Shown here in pieces: positions 50,416 through 61,084 of a stretch of DNA of 64,000 bases. The notes below the pieces were generated by a model. That model searched no databases and was not told the DNA's origin. It saw only the letters and a list, made by a program, of their open reading frames with translations. Position 1 is the stretch's first letter. Every line of letters starts with the position of its first letter. The translations under genes were made by a program, and so were the position numbers. This DNA is from Aestuariimicrobium soli (GTDB lineage: Bacteria > Actinomycetota > Actinomycetes > Propionibacteriales > Propionibacteriaceae), in contig NZ_JBPJSQ010000006.1 of assembly GCF_051192575.1 (NCBI RefSeq), positions 1 through 64,000 on the forward strand. Direction: 5' to 3'.

Positions 50416-51447
50416 TCAGTTCTGGTTGTACGTGGGCGGCTGGTAGCCCTGCTGACCACCCTGCTGGGGAGGAGTCGCCTGCGACTGGGGGTCCGGCTGG
50501 CCACCCTGCTGGTACTGGCCACCCTGCTGATACTGGGGCGGCTGGTAGCCCCCCTGCTCGGGAGCCTGCTGCGGGGCCTGCTGGTACTGCTGCTGCGGGG
50601 CCTGCTCCTGCTGGTACTGAGGAGCCTGCTGCTGGTACTGGGGAGCCTGGTAGTCCTGCTGCGGCGCCGACTGCTGGTACTGGGGAGCTTGGTACTGGGG
50701 AGCCTGATTCTGGGGAGCCTGATTCTGGGGAGCCTGCTGGTACTGCTGCTGCGGAGCCTGCTCGGGAGCACTCTGCTGCCAGGTGGGCTGGCTGGCCTGC
50801 TGCGGCAGCGCCTGCGGGGCCGACGGCTGCGACTGGGGGTCACCGGCGCGGTAGCTGATCTCGCCGAAGTTCACGTCGGGAGCCTGACGCACCGCCGGGT
50901 CGTTCACCTCGAAGTAGGTCGCCTTCTCGAAGTGGAACAGGTTCGCCACGATGTTGCTGGGAACCTGCTCGACCTTGGTGTTGTAGGCCCGCACGTTGGC
51001 GTTGTAGAACCGGCGGCCGGCGGCGATGCGGTCTTCGGTGTCGGTCAGCTCGCGCTGCAACTCCAGGAAGTTCTGGTTCGACTTGAGATCGGGGTAGGCC
51101 TCGACCGAGACCAGCAGGTTGCGCACGGCACCCGACAGGGCACCCTCCACCTGGGCCCGCTGCTCCGAGGGCACCTCGCCGTTGCCACCCTGGTGGGCCA
51201 GCGACGCGGCCTGGTTGCGCAGTCGGGTGACCTCCTCGAGGGTGTTGCGCTCGTGGGCGGCGTAGGCGCGCACGGTCTCGACCAGGTTCGGGATCAGCTC
51301 GTAGCGTCGGTTGAGCTCGACGTCGACCTGGCGCCACGACTCCTGGATCGTGTTCCGCATGCGGACGAAGCTGTTGTAGGGAGCCACGAAGAGCAGCAGG
51401 GCGATCGCGATGAGCGCGATGACAACGATGAGGATGACCCATTCCAT
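50416..51447 (-). CDS. LemA family protein with Gln-rich tail
   Basis: 343 residues. One N-terminal membrane helix (WVILIVVIALIAIALLLFV) is followed by the helical LemA domain (to ~205: YNSFVRMRNTIQESWRQVDVELNRRYELIPNLVETVRAYA, shortened). The last ~135 residues are a disordered Gln/Pro/Tyr/Ala tail made of degenerate QAPQYQQ units, a strong departure from the ~185-residue family length. The tail should lie on the same side as the LemA domain. TAGGGT stands 7 nt before the ATG. The function of LemA proteins is not established. Confidence 0.9.
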   Translation of the reverse strand: MEWVILIVVIALIAIALLLFVAPYNSFVRMRNTIQESWRQVDVELNRRYELIPNLVETVRAYAAHERNTLEEVTRLRNQAASLAHQGGNGEVPSEQRAQVEGALSGAVRNLLVSVEAYPDLKSNQNFLELQRELTDTEDRIAAGRRFYNANVRAYNTKVEQVPSNIVANLFHFEKATYFEVNDPAVRQAPDVNFGEISYRAGDPQSQPSAPQALPQQASQPTWQQSAPEQAPQQQYQQAPQNQAPQNQAPQYQAPQYQQSAPQQDYQAPQYQQQAPQYQQEQAPQQQYQQAPQQAPEQGGYQPPQYQQGGQYQQGGQPDPQSQATPPQQGGQQGYQPPTYNQN

Positions 51448-51561
51448 GCCCGCAACCCTAGCGCCCGGGTGGGTCCCGACCGCGGTGATCGGCGAACCCC
51501 GATGGCGGTCGATGTGGTCAGCGATCACTCGTCCGGGCGCTCAGGCCCTAGGCTCGGCGAC

Positions 51562-52095
51562 ATGGCTGACCCGACCCTCGCCCACGACATCAACGCCACC
51601 TGCCGCCTGCGGGGCACCTTCACCCTGCGCTCCGGACAGGTCGCCGACACCTACTTCGACAAGTACCTGTTCGAGGCCCAGCCGGCGCTGCTGGAGAGGG
51701 TCTCGTCCGAGATGGTCGGTCTGGTTCCCGAGGGCACCGAGCTGCTGGGTGGTCTGGAACTCGGCGGTGTGCCGATCGCCACGATGGTGAGCGCGAAGAC
51801 CGGGCTGCCGGCGCTGTTCGTGCGCAAGCAGGCCAAGACGTACGGCACCTGCAAGCTGGCCGAGGGCCCCGACGTCGCCGGCCGCCGAGTCACCCTGGTC
51901 GAAGACGTGATCACCACCGGCGGGGCCGTCCGTGACGCCACCCGGGCGCTGCGCGAGGCCGGGGCCATCGTCGAGCTCGTCGTCTGTGCCATCGACCGCT
52001 CCCCCGCGGGCGAGAATCCGCTCGCCGACGTGGGCCTCGAGGTGCGCTCGGTGCTCACCCGGGCCGACCTCGACGCCGCCGACCAGCAGGGCTGA
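51562..52095 (+). CDS. pyrE: Orotate phosphoribosyltransferase
   Basis: 177 residues. It makes orotidine 5'-monophosphate from orotate and PRPP in pyrimidine synthesis. The PRPP-binding loop is VTLVEDVITTGGA. Other conserved parts are FTLRSGQVADTYFDKY at the N-terminus and GGLELGGVPIATMVS and FVRKQAKTYGT in the middle. TAGGCT (51549-51554) lies 7 nt before the ATG, a model leaderless promoter. No other pyr genes are adjacent. Confidence 0.94.
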   Translation: MADPTLAHDINATCRLRGTFTLRSGQVADTYFDKYLFEAQPALLERVSSEMVGLVPEGTELLGGLELGGVPIATMVSAKTGLPALFVRKQAKTYGTCKLAEGPDVAGRRVTLVEDVITTGGAVRDATRALREAGAIVELVVCAIDRSPAGENPLADVGLEVRSVLTRADLDAADQQG

Positions 52096-52101
52096 CCCGG
52101 C

Positions 52102-52752
52102 TCAGGCCGAGGGCTGCAGCACCGCGAAGGCCACCGAACGTTCGCGGGTGGCCAAGAGGTCCTGCGAACTCACCAGCGTCAGCAGTGACTCGGTCGGCAC
52201 GGCGGACGGGTGCCCGGGCACGGCATCCATCACCCAGGTGTCGTCGCGGTCGACCGTGAGCTGCGCGGGAGCCACCTTCACCACGTAGGTCAGGGTGCGC
52301 AGGGCACCCGAGCCGTCCGACATGCGCAGGACGATGCGGTCACCGGTGCGCAGGTCGGGGAAGTGCCGCAACGGCGAGCCTCCGGTGAGCCGCAGCCCTG
52401 CGAGCACAGCGTTGCCGGGCTCCCCCGGCCAGGTGGTGCCGGGGTTCCAACCCAGCCCTCGACCGAGCCGGTCGGTGCCGGCCACGACCGGCCAGGTCAG
52501 TCCCAGCCGCGGGATCGTGATCACCCCGATCACCTGCCCCGGACGAGCCTGGGCCGATTCCGCCGGCGCCTGGGCGGGGCCGGCGGCGAATCTCGACATC
52601 GCCTCGCGCGCCCGGCTGCGGGCCAGCAGATCCGATCCGAATCCGAACCAGGCGCCCACCCCCGCCACGGCCACGGCAACCACCAGCAGTCCGATCAGGG
52701 TCCACCGCCACCACCCGTGTCGGGCGGAGTCCTTCGGGCGTGGCTGGGGCAT
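52102..52752 (-). CDS. Sortase-like protein lacking catalytic His and Cys
   Basis: 216 residues from the ATG at 52752 (CAGAAT 7 nt upstream; an ATG at 52761 is possible). It has one N-terminal membrane helix (WTLIGLLVVAVAVAGVGAWFGF), a linker and a sortase-type beta barrel: GVITIPRLGLTWPVVAG, then AGLRLTGGSPLRHFPDLRTGDRIVL, then LLTLVSSQDLLATRERSVAFAVL. In active class E sortases the second segment has AGHR and the third TLxTC. Here His is Leu and Cys is Ser, while the Arg is kept. It cannot act as a transpeptidase in the usual way. The frame is otherwise intact. Confidence 0.78.
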   Translation of the reverse strand: MPQPRPKDSARHGWWRWTLIGLLVVAVAVAGVGAWFGFGSDLLARSRAREAMSRFAAGPAQAPAESAQARPGQVIGVITIPRLGLTWPVVAGTDRLGRGLGWNPGTTWPGEPGNAVLAGLRLTGGSPLRHFPDLRTGDRIVLRMSDGSGALRTLTYVVKVAPAQLTVDRDDTWVMDAVPGHPSAVPTESLLTLVSSQDLLATRERSVAFAVLQPSA

Positions 52753-52782
52753 GCGCGCCATTCTGCCCGACCGCCGGGGCGC

Positions 52783-53589
52783 TCAGAGGAACGCGAGTCG
52801 TCCCGAGGGTGGCGGCGGCGACTGCTCCGAGGCGCCGTCGTGGAAGGGCTGCGCCCCGCCGACGAGCGAGGTCAGGTGGTCACCGGTCACCACGCGGTAG
52901 GGGAAGGGCGCGCCCGCCGCCGCCCGGTTGAGCGCATCGATCGGCAGAGCCGCCCGCGAGGCGCCGATCACCACGTTGCCGAAGCGTCGTCCCTTCAACG
53001 TCGCCGACTCGGTCGACAGCGTCACCTCGCCGAAGTAGAGCTGCAGCCCGGCCACCACTCGCCTCGTCCAGGCGAAGGGATGGGTGTCGGTGACGTTCAT
53101 CAGCACCTGCGCCGTGGGTCGGCAGATGCGGCGCAGGTCGGCGAAGAACTCCGCGGTGACCAGGTCGGCCGGCACACGCGCGCCGGCGAAGGCATCGACG
53201 ATGACGACGTCGGCGTAGTCGTCGGGCATCGCCGCCACCCCGGCTCGCCCGTCGACGGGCCGCACCTTGATGCCCGAGTTGCGCGGCAGCGGGATCTGTT
53301 CGCGCACCGCCGCGGTGACGGCCTCGTCGGGCTCGCAGACGATCTGCGGCGAGGTCGGGCGGGTGTGCGCCACGTAGCGCGCCAAGGTCAGCCCGGCGCC
53401 GCCCAGGTGCACCACCCGGTACCGCTCCCCCGGCGGAGCGTGGTGATCGAGGTGCACCGCGATGCGCTGCATGTAGTCGAATTCGAGATGGGTGGGGTCG
53501 TCCGGGTCGACGTGCGACTGGTCGGTCGTGCCCATCCGCACGATCCAGCACCCCGGCTGGGCAGGGTCGGGCAGCAGTTCGAAACTCAC
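52783..53589 (-). CDS. Spermidine synthase-like methyltransferase-fold protein
   Basis: 268 residues, GTG start after GGAGG. The Rossmann core (VVHLGGAGLTLARYVAHTRP, QIVCEPDEAVTAAVRE, ADVVIVDAFAGARVPADLVTAEFF) matches polyamine synthase-like proteins. The aminopropyltransfer acid D appears within VDAFAG. There is no polyamine-binding N-terminal domain, so it may use another substrate. Such stand-alone proteins are common in actinobacteria. Confidence 0.82.
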   Translation of the reverse strand: MSFELLPDPAQPGCWIVRMGTTDQSHVDPDDPTHLEFDYMQRIAVHLDHHAPPGERYRVVHLGGAGLTLARYVAHTRPTSPQIVCEPDEAVTAAVREQIPLPRNSGIKVRPVDGRAGVAAMPDDYADVVIVDAFAGARVPADLVTAEFFADLRRICRPTAQVLMNVTDTHPFAWTRRVVAGLQLYFGEVTLSTESATLKGRRFGNVVIGASRAALPIDALNRAAAGAPFPYRVVTGDHLTSLVGGAQPFHDGASEQSPPPPSGRLAFL

Positions 53590-53634
53590 CCTCCGATGGT
53601 GTCACGAGCCACCCACGGACGACCTGACACCACG

Positions 53635-53685
53635 TGACGTCATCAATGTCTTGACATGGCGTCATTGTGACGTCAGACTGATGTC
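53635..53685 (+). promoter_or_regulatory. Promoter and palindromic operators of the RHH gene
   Basis: TTGACA (53651-53656), a 17-bp spacer and CAGACT (53674-53679) stand 6 nt before the ATG, a near-ideal housekeeping promoter. The palindrome TGACGTCA is present at 53635-53642 and 53668-53675, the second overlapping spacer and -10. A third copy (54157-54164) covers the start codon of the following gene. Autoregulation by the ribbon-helix-helix protein is likely. Confidence 0.75.
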
Positions 53686-54141
53686 ATGGAACTTGCTCCC
53701 CACGTCGAGGCGCTCCGCCGAGACCTCGCCAATGCCGCATCGCTGGGCAATGACGAGGCCCAGGCCGCCGCCGCTCGTCTGCTCGTCGCACTCGATCCGT
53801 CGGTGCGACTCACGCTCGTCGACCTGCTCGCCACTGCCGCCGCGGAACTCTCCGCGACCCTGGGCGACACCGTGGTCGAGGTGCGTATGGCCGGCCGGGA
53901 TCCGCACTTCGCGGTGACCCGCACCGGCACCGAAATCCCTCATCAGCCCGTGGTCGACGACGAGGACAGCTCGCTGACCCGCATCACGGTGCGCCTGCCC
54001 GAATCGCTCAAGAATCGCGCGGACGAGGCTGCCAACGGCCTCGGCCAATCCCTCAACACCTGGATCACCGACGCGGTGCGCCAGGCCCTCACCCCCCGCA
54101 CCAACCACCATCCCGGTCGCCGCATGACCGGATGGGTCTGA
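53686..54141 (+). CDS. Ribbon-helix-helix DNA-binding regulator
   Basis: 151 residues. The N-terminal ~90 residues are helical and unassigned. The C-terminal part SLTRITVRLPESLKNRADEAANGLGQSLNTWITDAVRQAL is a classical ribbon-helix-helix DNA-binding domain of the CopG/HicB/Arc class (shown here only by its ends SLTRITVRLPE and TWITDAVRQAL). The upstream TGACGTCA palindromes are candidate operators. It precedes a DUF4097 gene by 14 bp. This pair is common in actinobacteria; no toxin gene is present. Confidence 0.85.
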   Translation: MELAPHVEALRRDLANAASLGNDEAQAAAARLLVALDPSVRLTLVDLLATAAAELSATLGDTVVEVRMAGRDPHFAVTRTGTEIPHQPVVDDEDSSLTRITVRLPESLKNRADEAANGLGQSLNTWITDAVRQALTPRTNHHPGRRMTGWV

Positions 54142-54155
54142 AAGGAAGCACCATC

Positions 54156-55019
54156 ATGACGTCACAACACACCACCTTCGCCGTCGAGGGCCCCATCCAG
54201 GCCAACCTCTCGACCCAGCGCGGCGACATCGTCGTCGACCTGCGGCCCGAGGTCACCGAGGCGACCGTCGACCTGCAGAGCGAGCGTGAGCTCGACCTCA
54301 CCCCGTTCACGCCGACCTTCGACGACGGCCAGCTGGTGGTCGACTTGAGCCGCCTGCAGCGCGCCGGCTGGTTCGAGAACCACCGGGTGAGCATCAAGGT
54401 CACCCTGCCGGCCGACTCGGGAGTGCGTGGCAACACCGGCCAGGGAGACATCAGCGTGAGTGGTCGCCTCGGCGGCGGACGGATGACCACCGGCCAGGGC
54501 GACGTGACCGTCGCGGAGGCCCACGAACTGGTGGCCAAGACCGGCTCGGGTGACATCTCGGTGCAGACCGTGCACGGCACCCTCGAGCTGACCACCGGGT
54601 CGGGCGACATCAGCGTCGCCCAGAACTCGGCGTCGGTGAAGGCATCCACCGGGTCGGGCGACATCACCCTGGCCCGCGTGACCGGTGACGGCACCGTCAA
54701 CACCGGGTCGGGCGACATCACCATCACCACCGTGCACACCGCACCCGAGGCCCAGGCCAAGCTCAACACCGGTTCGGGCGACATCACCGTGCGCGAGCTC
54801 ACCGGGGGTGGCCTCAAGGCCAACACGGCCGCCGGCGACATCACCATCGGCGTTCGTCCGGGCATTCCCGTGTGGACCGACGTGAACACCCTGACCGGGC
54901 GGGTGTCGTCGAACCTGCAGGGGGCGGGCCAGCCGCGCGAGGGTGCCGATCACCTCGAGATTCGGGCGACCACCGTCACCGGCGACATCTCGCTGCGGGA
55001 GACGTCTCCCGTCAGCTGA
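54156..55019 (+). CDS. DUF4097 adhesin-like beta-helix protein
   Basis: 287 residues; AAAGGA precedes the ATG. From residue ~95 the chain is a right-handed beta-helix with a repeated (T/N)TGSGDI(S/T) motif at ~20-residue spacing (at least seven copies), typical of DUF4097/DUF4098. There is no signal peptide. It is co-transcribed with the RHH regulator, and a TGACGTCA palindrome overlaps its start. The family is often linked to regulators of envelope genes but the function is unknown. Confidence 0.88.
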   Translation: MTSQHTTFAVEGPIQANLSTQRGDIVVDLRPEVTEATVDLQSERELDLTPFTPTFDDGQLVVDLSRLQRAGWFENHRVSIKVTLPADSGVRGNTGQGDISVSGRLGGGRMTTGQGDVTVAEAHELVAKTGSGDISVQTVHGTLELTTGSGDISVAQNSASVKASTGSGDITLARVTGDGTVNTGSGDITITTVHTAPEAQAKLNTGSGDITVRELTGGGLKANTAAGDITIGVRPGIPVWTDVNTLTGRVSSNLQGAGQPREGADHLEIRATTVTGDISLRETSPVS

Positions 55020-55025
55020 GATCCC

Positions 55026-55430
55026 TCAGCGCAGGCCGACCTGATCGCCCAGCCGGGCGAGTTGGTACTCGAACAGGTCGTCCGTCGCGCGGACGGTGTC
55101 GCCGCCGAGCAGCCCGAACCGCTCGGCCGAGATGATGCCGACCAGCCCGACCCAACACGCGCACCGGCGTCGTGGGCGGCCTGCCAAATCTCCACCAGGC
55201 GCATCACCACCCGCGTGCCGGGGCCGGTCGTCCGCTCCACCGGCGCCAGATACCCGGGCACGGGGCTGCCGTGCAGCAGCGCCCACGTCGCCGGTTCACG
55301 CGCCGACCACTCCCGTAGCGTCCGACCGAGGACGATGAACCGCTGCCGGGGTGGTGCCTGCTCGAGGCCGGCCAGCGCCTCCCACGGCATCGGCCGCCTC
55401 GGTGTAGCCGTCGACCAGCAGCAGGGTGAG
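55026..55430 (-). pseudogene. TetR-family regulator remnant
   Basis: Reading backward, segments of a TetR C-terminal domain are found in different frames: FIVLGRTLREWSAREPATWALLHGSPVPGYLAP and then, after a frameshift near 55155, LVGIISAERFGLLGGDTVRATDDLFEYQLARLGDQVGLR (ends quoted as LVGIISAERFGLLGG). Another shift lies near 55390. The N-terminal helix-turn-helix is missing. It was divergent from the epimerase gene, which is also broken. Confidence 0.7.
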
Positions 55431-55438
55431 CAGATGTC

Positions 55439-56388
55439 ATGAACCACCAGCTCGTCACCGGCGCCGGACCCGTCGGCGCCACCGTTGCCCTCGCACTGGC
55501 CGACGCCGGCCATCACGTGCGCCTGCTCACCCGCTCGGGCAGCGGGCCCGACCACCCCCTGATCGAACGCCGCCGGGCCGACGTGAACGACCGCACCGCG
55601 CTCGACGCCGCTCTCGAGGGGGCCGGCCCCGGCAGCGCGGTGTTCCACTGCATTCATGGCTCGGCCTACGACGCCCAGGTCTGGCGTCGCGAGCTGCCCG
55701 CCGCCGAACGGGTGGTGCTGGCCGCAGCCGGCGACCACGACCTGCCGGCGATCTTCCCGAGAGCCTGTACTCCTACGGCGACACCCACGGCCGGACGATG
55801 ACCGAGGCCTCGCCGCGGGTCGCGGCGGGGGGCAAGGCCGGGGTGCGCTCCGACCTGCTGCGAGCCCGATCGGCCAGCCCGACCGCGACCGTCAGCGTGG
55901 TGGCCTCGGACTTCTACGGGCCGCGTGTGCGGGGGGCTCATGCCGGGGAGCGGTTGATGGTCCCGCTGTTGAAGGAGCGCACTCTGACCATGATCGGCAA
56001 CCCTCGTCAGCCGCATTCGTGGACGTACGTGCCCGACCTGGCCGCCGCCATGGTGCGGGCGGCCGGCCTTCCCGAGCTGTAGGACAACCCCGCCCGCGAC
56101 GCCGTCGTCCACGCCCCGACGGCGCCGGCGGTGAGCGGGCAGCAGCTGGTCGACCTCGCTGCCGACGTGGCCGGCGTGAAGCCTCGCCGGGTCTGGTCAC
56201 TGCCGATCTGGCTGTTGACCGCCCTCGGCGTCGCCATGCCGGGCATGCGTGAGCTGGCCGAGACCGGGCACATGTTCACGCAGCCCTTCGTGATGGACTC
56301 GCGTGACTCCCAGCAGCGGCTCGGGCTCGACCCCACTCCCCTGGACGAAGGACTGCGCGCCACCCTCGCGTGGTGGCGCGCAGAGCTG

Positions 56389-56397
<9 letters not shown>
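55439..56397 (+). pseudogene. NAD-dependent epimerase-like gene with frameshift and amber stop
   Basis: The Rossmann start LVTGAGPVGATVALALADAGHHVRLLTRS is intact. A single missing C near 55758 breaks the frame: PAIFPRACTP should read PAIFPESLYSYGDTHG, which continues in another frame with DFYGPRVRG and SWTYVPDLAAAMVRAAGLPEL. TAG at 56080-56082 then replaces a probable Trp codon (TGG), and the same frame goes on with DNPARDAVVHAP to a normal end at 56397. Two separate lesions argue for real decay. Confidence 0.82.
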
Positions 56398-58974
<2,577 letters not shown>

Positions 58975-59014
58975 GGGTTCTCCTGGGATGGCTTCCGAGA
59001 GTTCTGGACGCAAA

Positions 59015-59035
59015 GTTGAGTCCACCTGACTCAAC
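59015..59035 (-). promoter_or_regulatory. HAIR element (HspR operator) of clpB
   Basis: GTTGAGT-N7-ACTCAAC is an inverted repeat that matches the HspR-associated inverted repeat CTTGAGT-N7-ACTCAAG in all but the outermost bases. It lies ~40 bp before the TTG start and next to TAGAGT, a candidate -10 on the minus strand. Confidence 0.88.
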
Positions 59036-59099
59036 TCTAGTGCGCCGTCCACTATTCCGCTGGAAGGGGGCCCTCACAACCCCGGACGAACCCTGAGCG

Positions 59100-59180
59100 G
59101 TGACGCAATCGTGACTGCTCGACACCACTGAGGTGCCTCAGAGGGCGGTTCTGGGGCTCGAACAGTCACGATCGCGTCAC
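59100..59180. repeat. 23-bp inverted repeat in divergent promoter region
   Basis: Arms 59100-59122 and 59158-59180 pair at 21 of 23 positions. The 35-nt loop contains a smaller stem (GAGG/CCTC). It lies between the clpB and glyoxalase-fold genes, which are divergent, so it is not a simple terminator. The rest of the 332-bp region 58975-59306 holds the HAIR site and no gene. Confidence 0.8.
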
Positions 59181-59306
59181 GTCGATCGCGGCATGGCCAT
59201 CAGCCGACGCGCGGCAACTTCACCCGCACCGGCGTTTCTGTCGGAGCTCGCTCCTAGGGTGGGCAACGCCTCGGGTGAGCGCCCGAGTGACGAGAGGAGC
59301 ACCCTC

Positions 59307-60086
59307 ATGCCCGTGCCCGGCGAACCGGTGTGGATGGAACTGACCACCTCCGACTCCGACAAGGCCACCCGCTTCTACGGCGAACTCTTCGGCTGGTCGT
59401 TCGACGACCAGGGTGAGGAGTTCGGCCACTACCAGATCATCAAGGCCGCGGGCACCGACATCGGCGGCGCCATGGTCAAGCAGGCCGAATGGGGCGAGAT
59501 GCCCGACTCGTTCGCGCTCTACCTCAACTCTGTCGACATCGACGCCACCACCGCAGCCGTCCGCGAGGCCGGCGGTACCGTGCTGGTCGAGCCCATGGAC
59601 ATCGCCGATCAGGGTCGCATGGCCTTCTACCAGGACTCCAGTGGCGCCGCCGTGGGCGCCTGGCAGGGCGGCAGTCGTCCGAGCATGGCCAAGGGGGGCG
59701 CCTTCCAGACGTCGTGGTTCGAACTGATGACCAAGCAGTACGACGATGCCCTCGGCTTCTACCCACAGGTGTTCGGTGCCGCCGTCGCGCCCATGGTCGA
59801 CCCCTCGGGCGAGGCCGGTGAGGAGTGGCGGTACTCGACCATCGGCGAGGGTCAGGGCGCCGTCGCGGGCATCTGCGACGCGGCCCCGTACCTGCCTGAG
59901 CAGGTACCGTCGTACTGGCGCCTCTACGTCAACGTGCCCGACGTCGACGAGACCATCGCGAAGGCAACCTCCCTCGGCGGCACGGTGCTCGATGGCCCCA
60001 TCGACTCCCCCTTCGGACGACTGGCCACGGTTGCCGACGACCAGGGCGCCTCGTTCCAGGTGATCACACCGCCGCAGCGAGGCTGA
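59307..60086 (+). CDS. VOC (glyoxalase-fold) family protein, two domains
   Basis: 259 residues; AGAGGAG precedes the ATG. Two tandem VOC modules each begin with the family pattern: WMELTTSDSDKATRFYGELFGW and SWFELMTKQYDDALGFYPQVFG. Each ends in a predicted metal/substrate strand (GAAVGAWQ, GASFQVI). Proteins of this kind occur as hydroxylases, dioxygenases or binding proteins; the substrate is unknown. Confidence 0.87.
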   Translation: MPVPGEPVWMELTTSDSDKATRFYGELFGWSFDDQGEEFGHYQIIKAAGTDIGGAMVKQAEWGEMPDSFALYLNSVDIDATTAAVREAGGTVLVEPMDIADQGRMAFYQDSSGAAVGAWQGGSRPSMAKGGAFQTSWFELMTKQYDDALGFYPQVFGAAVAPMVDPSGEAGEEWRYSTIGEGQGAVAGICDAAPYLPEQVPSYWRLYVNVPDVDETIAKATSLGGTVLDGPIDSPFGRLATVADDQGASFQVITPPQRG

Positions 60087-60127
60087 GTCGCCGTCCGGCG
60101 GAACAGGTCGTCCGGACGGTCCGATGC

Positions 60128-61057
60128 TCAGCTGAGCTCGAGCCGGGTCGGCGCGTAGGCGCCGGCCTGGCCGACCGTCACGCCCGAGGTGCGCACGCCC
60201 TGGTCGATGGCGGGCGCCACCTCGTCCCACGTCGCGACCCGCAGTGAGGCCGCGGCCTCGGGCGAGCCCAGCAGCCCGGCGTCGAGGAGCGCCGACAACA
60301 GGCCCGCCATGAACGAGTCACCGGCGCCCACGGTGTCGACCACGTCAACGGCCGGACGATCCACCTCCCTCAGTTCCCCGTCGAGGGCGAGCATCGCCTT
60401 GACCGGCTCCGGCCCGCGGGTGACCACGACCAGGGCCGGCCCGCTGGCAGCCCATGCGCGGATCACGTTGTCTTCGATGGTGTCGGGGTAGAGCCACTCG
60501 ATGTCTTCATCGGAGACCTTCACCACGTCGGCGGCAGCCACCAAGCCCTCGATGCGTGCGCGGACCAACTCCGGCGCCCCCATCAGGGCCGGCCGAACGT
60601 TGGGGTCGTACGACACGGTCGCCCGACCCCGCACGGTCGCCACCGCGTCGACCACGGCGTCCCCGCCGGGAGCGAGCGTGGCCGCGAACGATCCGGTGTG
60701 CAGGTGCCCGTAGTTGGCCAGGTCGTCGACGCCCAGGGGTGGCAGGCGCCACTCGAGCTCGAAGGTGTAACTGGCCCGGCCGTCGGCATCGACCTGGGCC
60801 AGAGCGATCGGGGTCGAGACGGCCGCGTCGCTGCCCTCGACCAGCCCCACGCCGGCGCCATCCATCACCTGCCGCAGGCGGCTACCGCGGTCATCTCGTC
60901 CGATCCAGGTGGCCAGGTCGACGGGATGGTCGAGACAGGCCAGACCGACGGCCACGTTGAGGGGCGACCCCCCGGGGTGCTCGGTCGGGGCCTCGGCCCC
61001 GGCCTGCTGCACGACGTCGACGAGTGCCTCACCGAGCACCAGCACGCGAGTGTTCAT
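60128..61057 (-). CDS. PfkB family carbohydrate kinase (fructokinase-like)
   Basis: 309 residues from the ATG at 61057, which has TATCGT 6 nt upstream. The ribokinase fold shows LGEALVDVV and HPGGSPLNVAVGLA (substrate glycines) at the N-terminus and DTVGAGDSFMAGLLSAL at the C-terminus with the catalytic Asp. Features such as GGSPLNVAVGLACL resemble fructokinases. It would phosphorylate a hexose; a beta-fructosidase is encoded at 25.2 kb. The multidomain GH43-like gene ends 28 bp upstream on the same strand. Confidence 0.9.
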   Translation of the reverse strand: MNTRVLVLGEALVDVVQQAGAEAPTEHPGGSPLNVAVGLACLDHPVDLATWIGRDDRGSRLRQVMDGAGVGLVEGSDAAVSTPIALAQVDADGRASYTFELEWRLPPLGVDDLANYGHLHTGSFAATLAPGGDAVVDAVATVRGRATVSYDPNVRPALMGAPELVRARIEGLVAAADVVKVSDEDIEWLYPDTIEDNVIRAWAASGPALVVVTRGPEPVKAMLALDGELREVDRPAVDVVDTVGAGDSFMAGLLSALLDAGLLGSPEAAASLRVATWDEVAPAIDQGVRTSGVTVGQAGAYAPTRLELS

Positions 61058-61084
61058 GCCACGACGATAGGGGGTCGCCACCGG

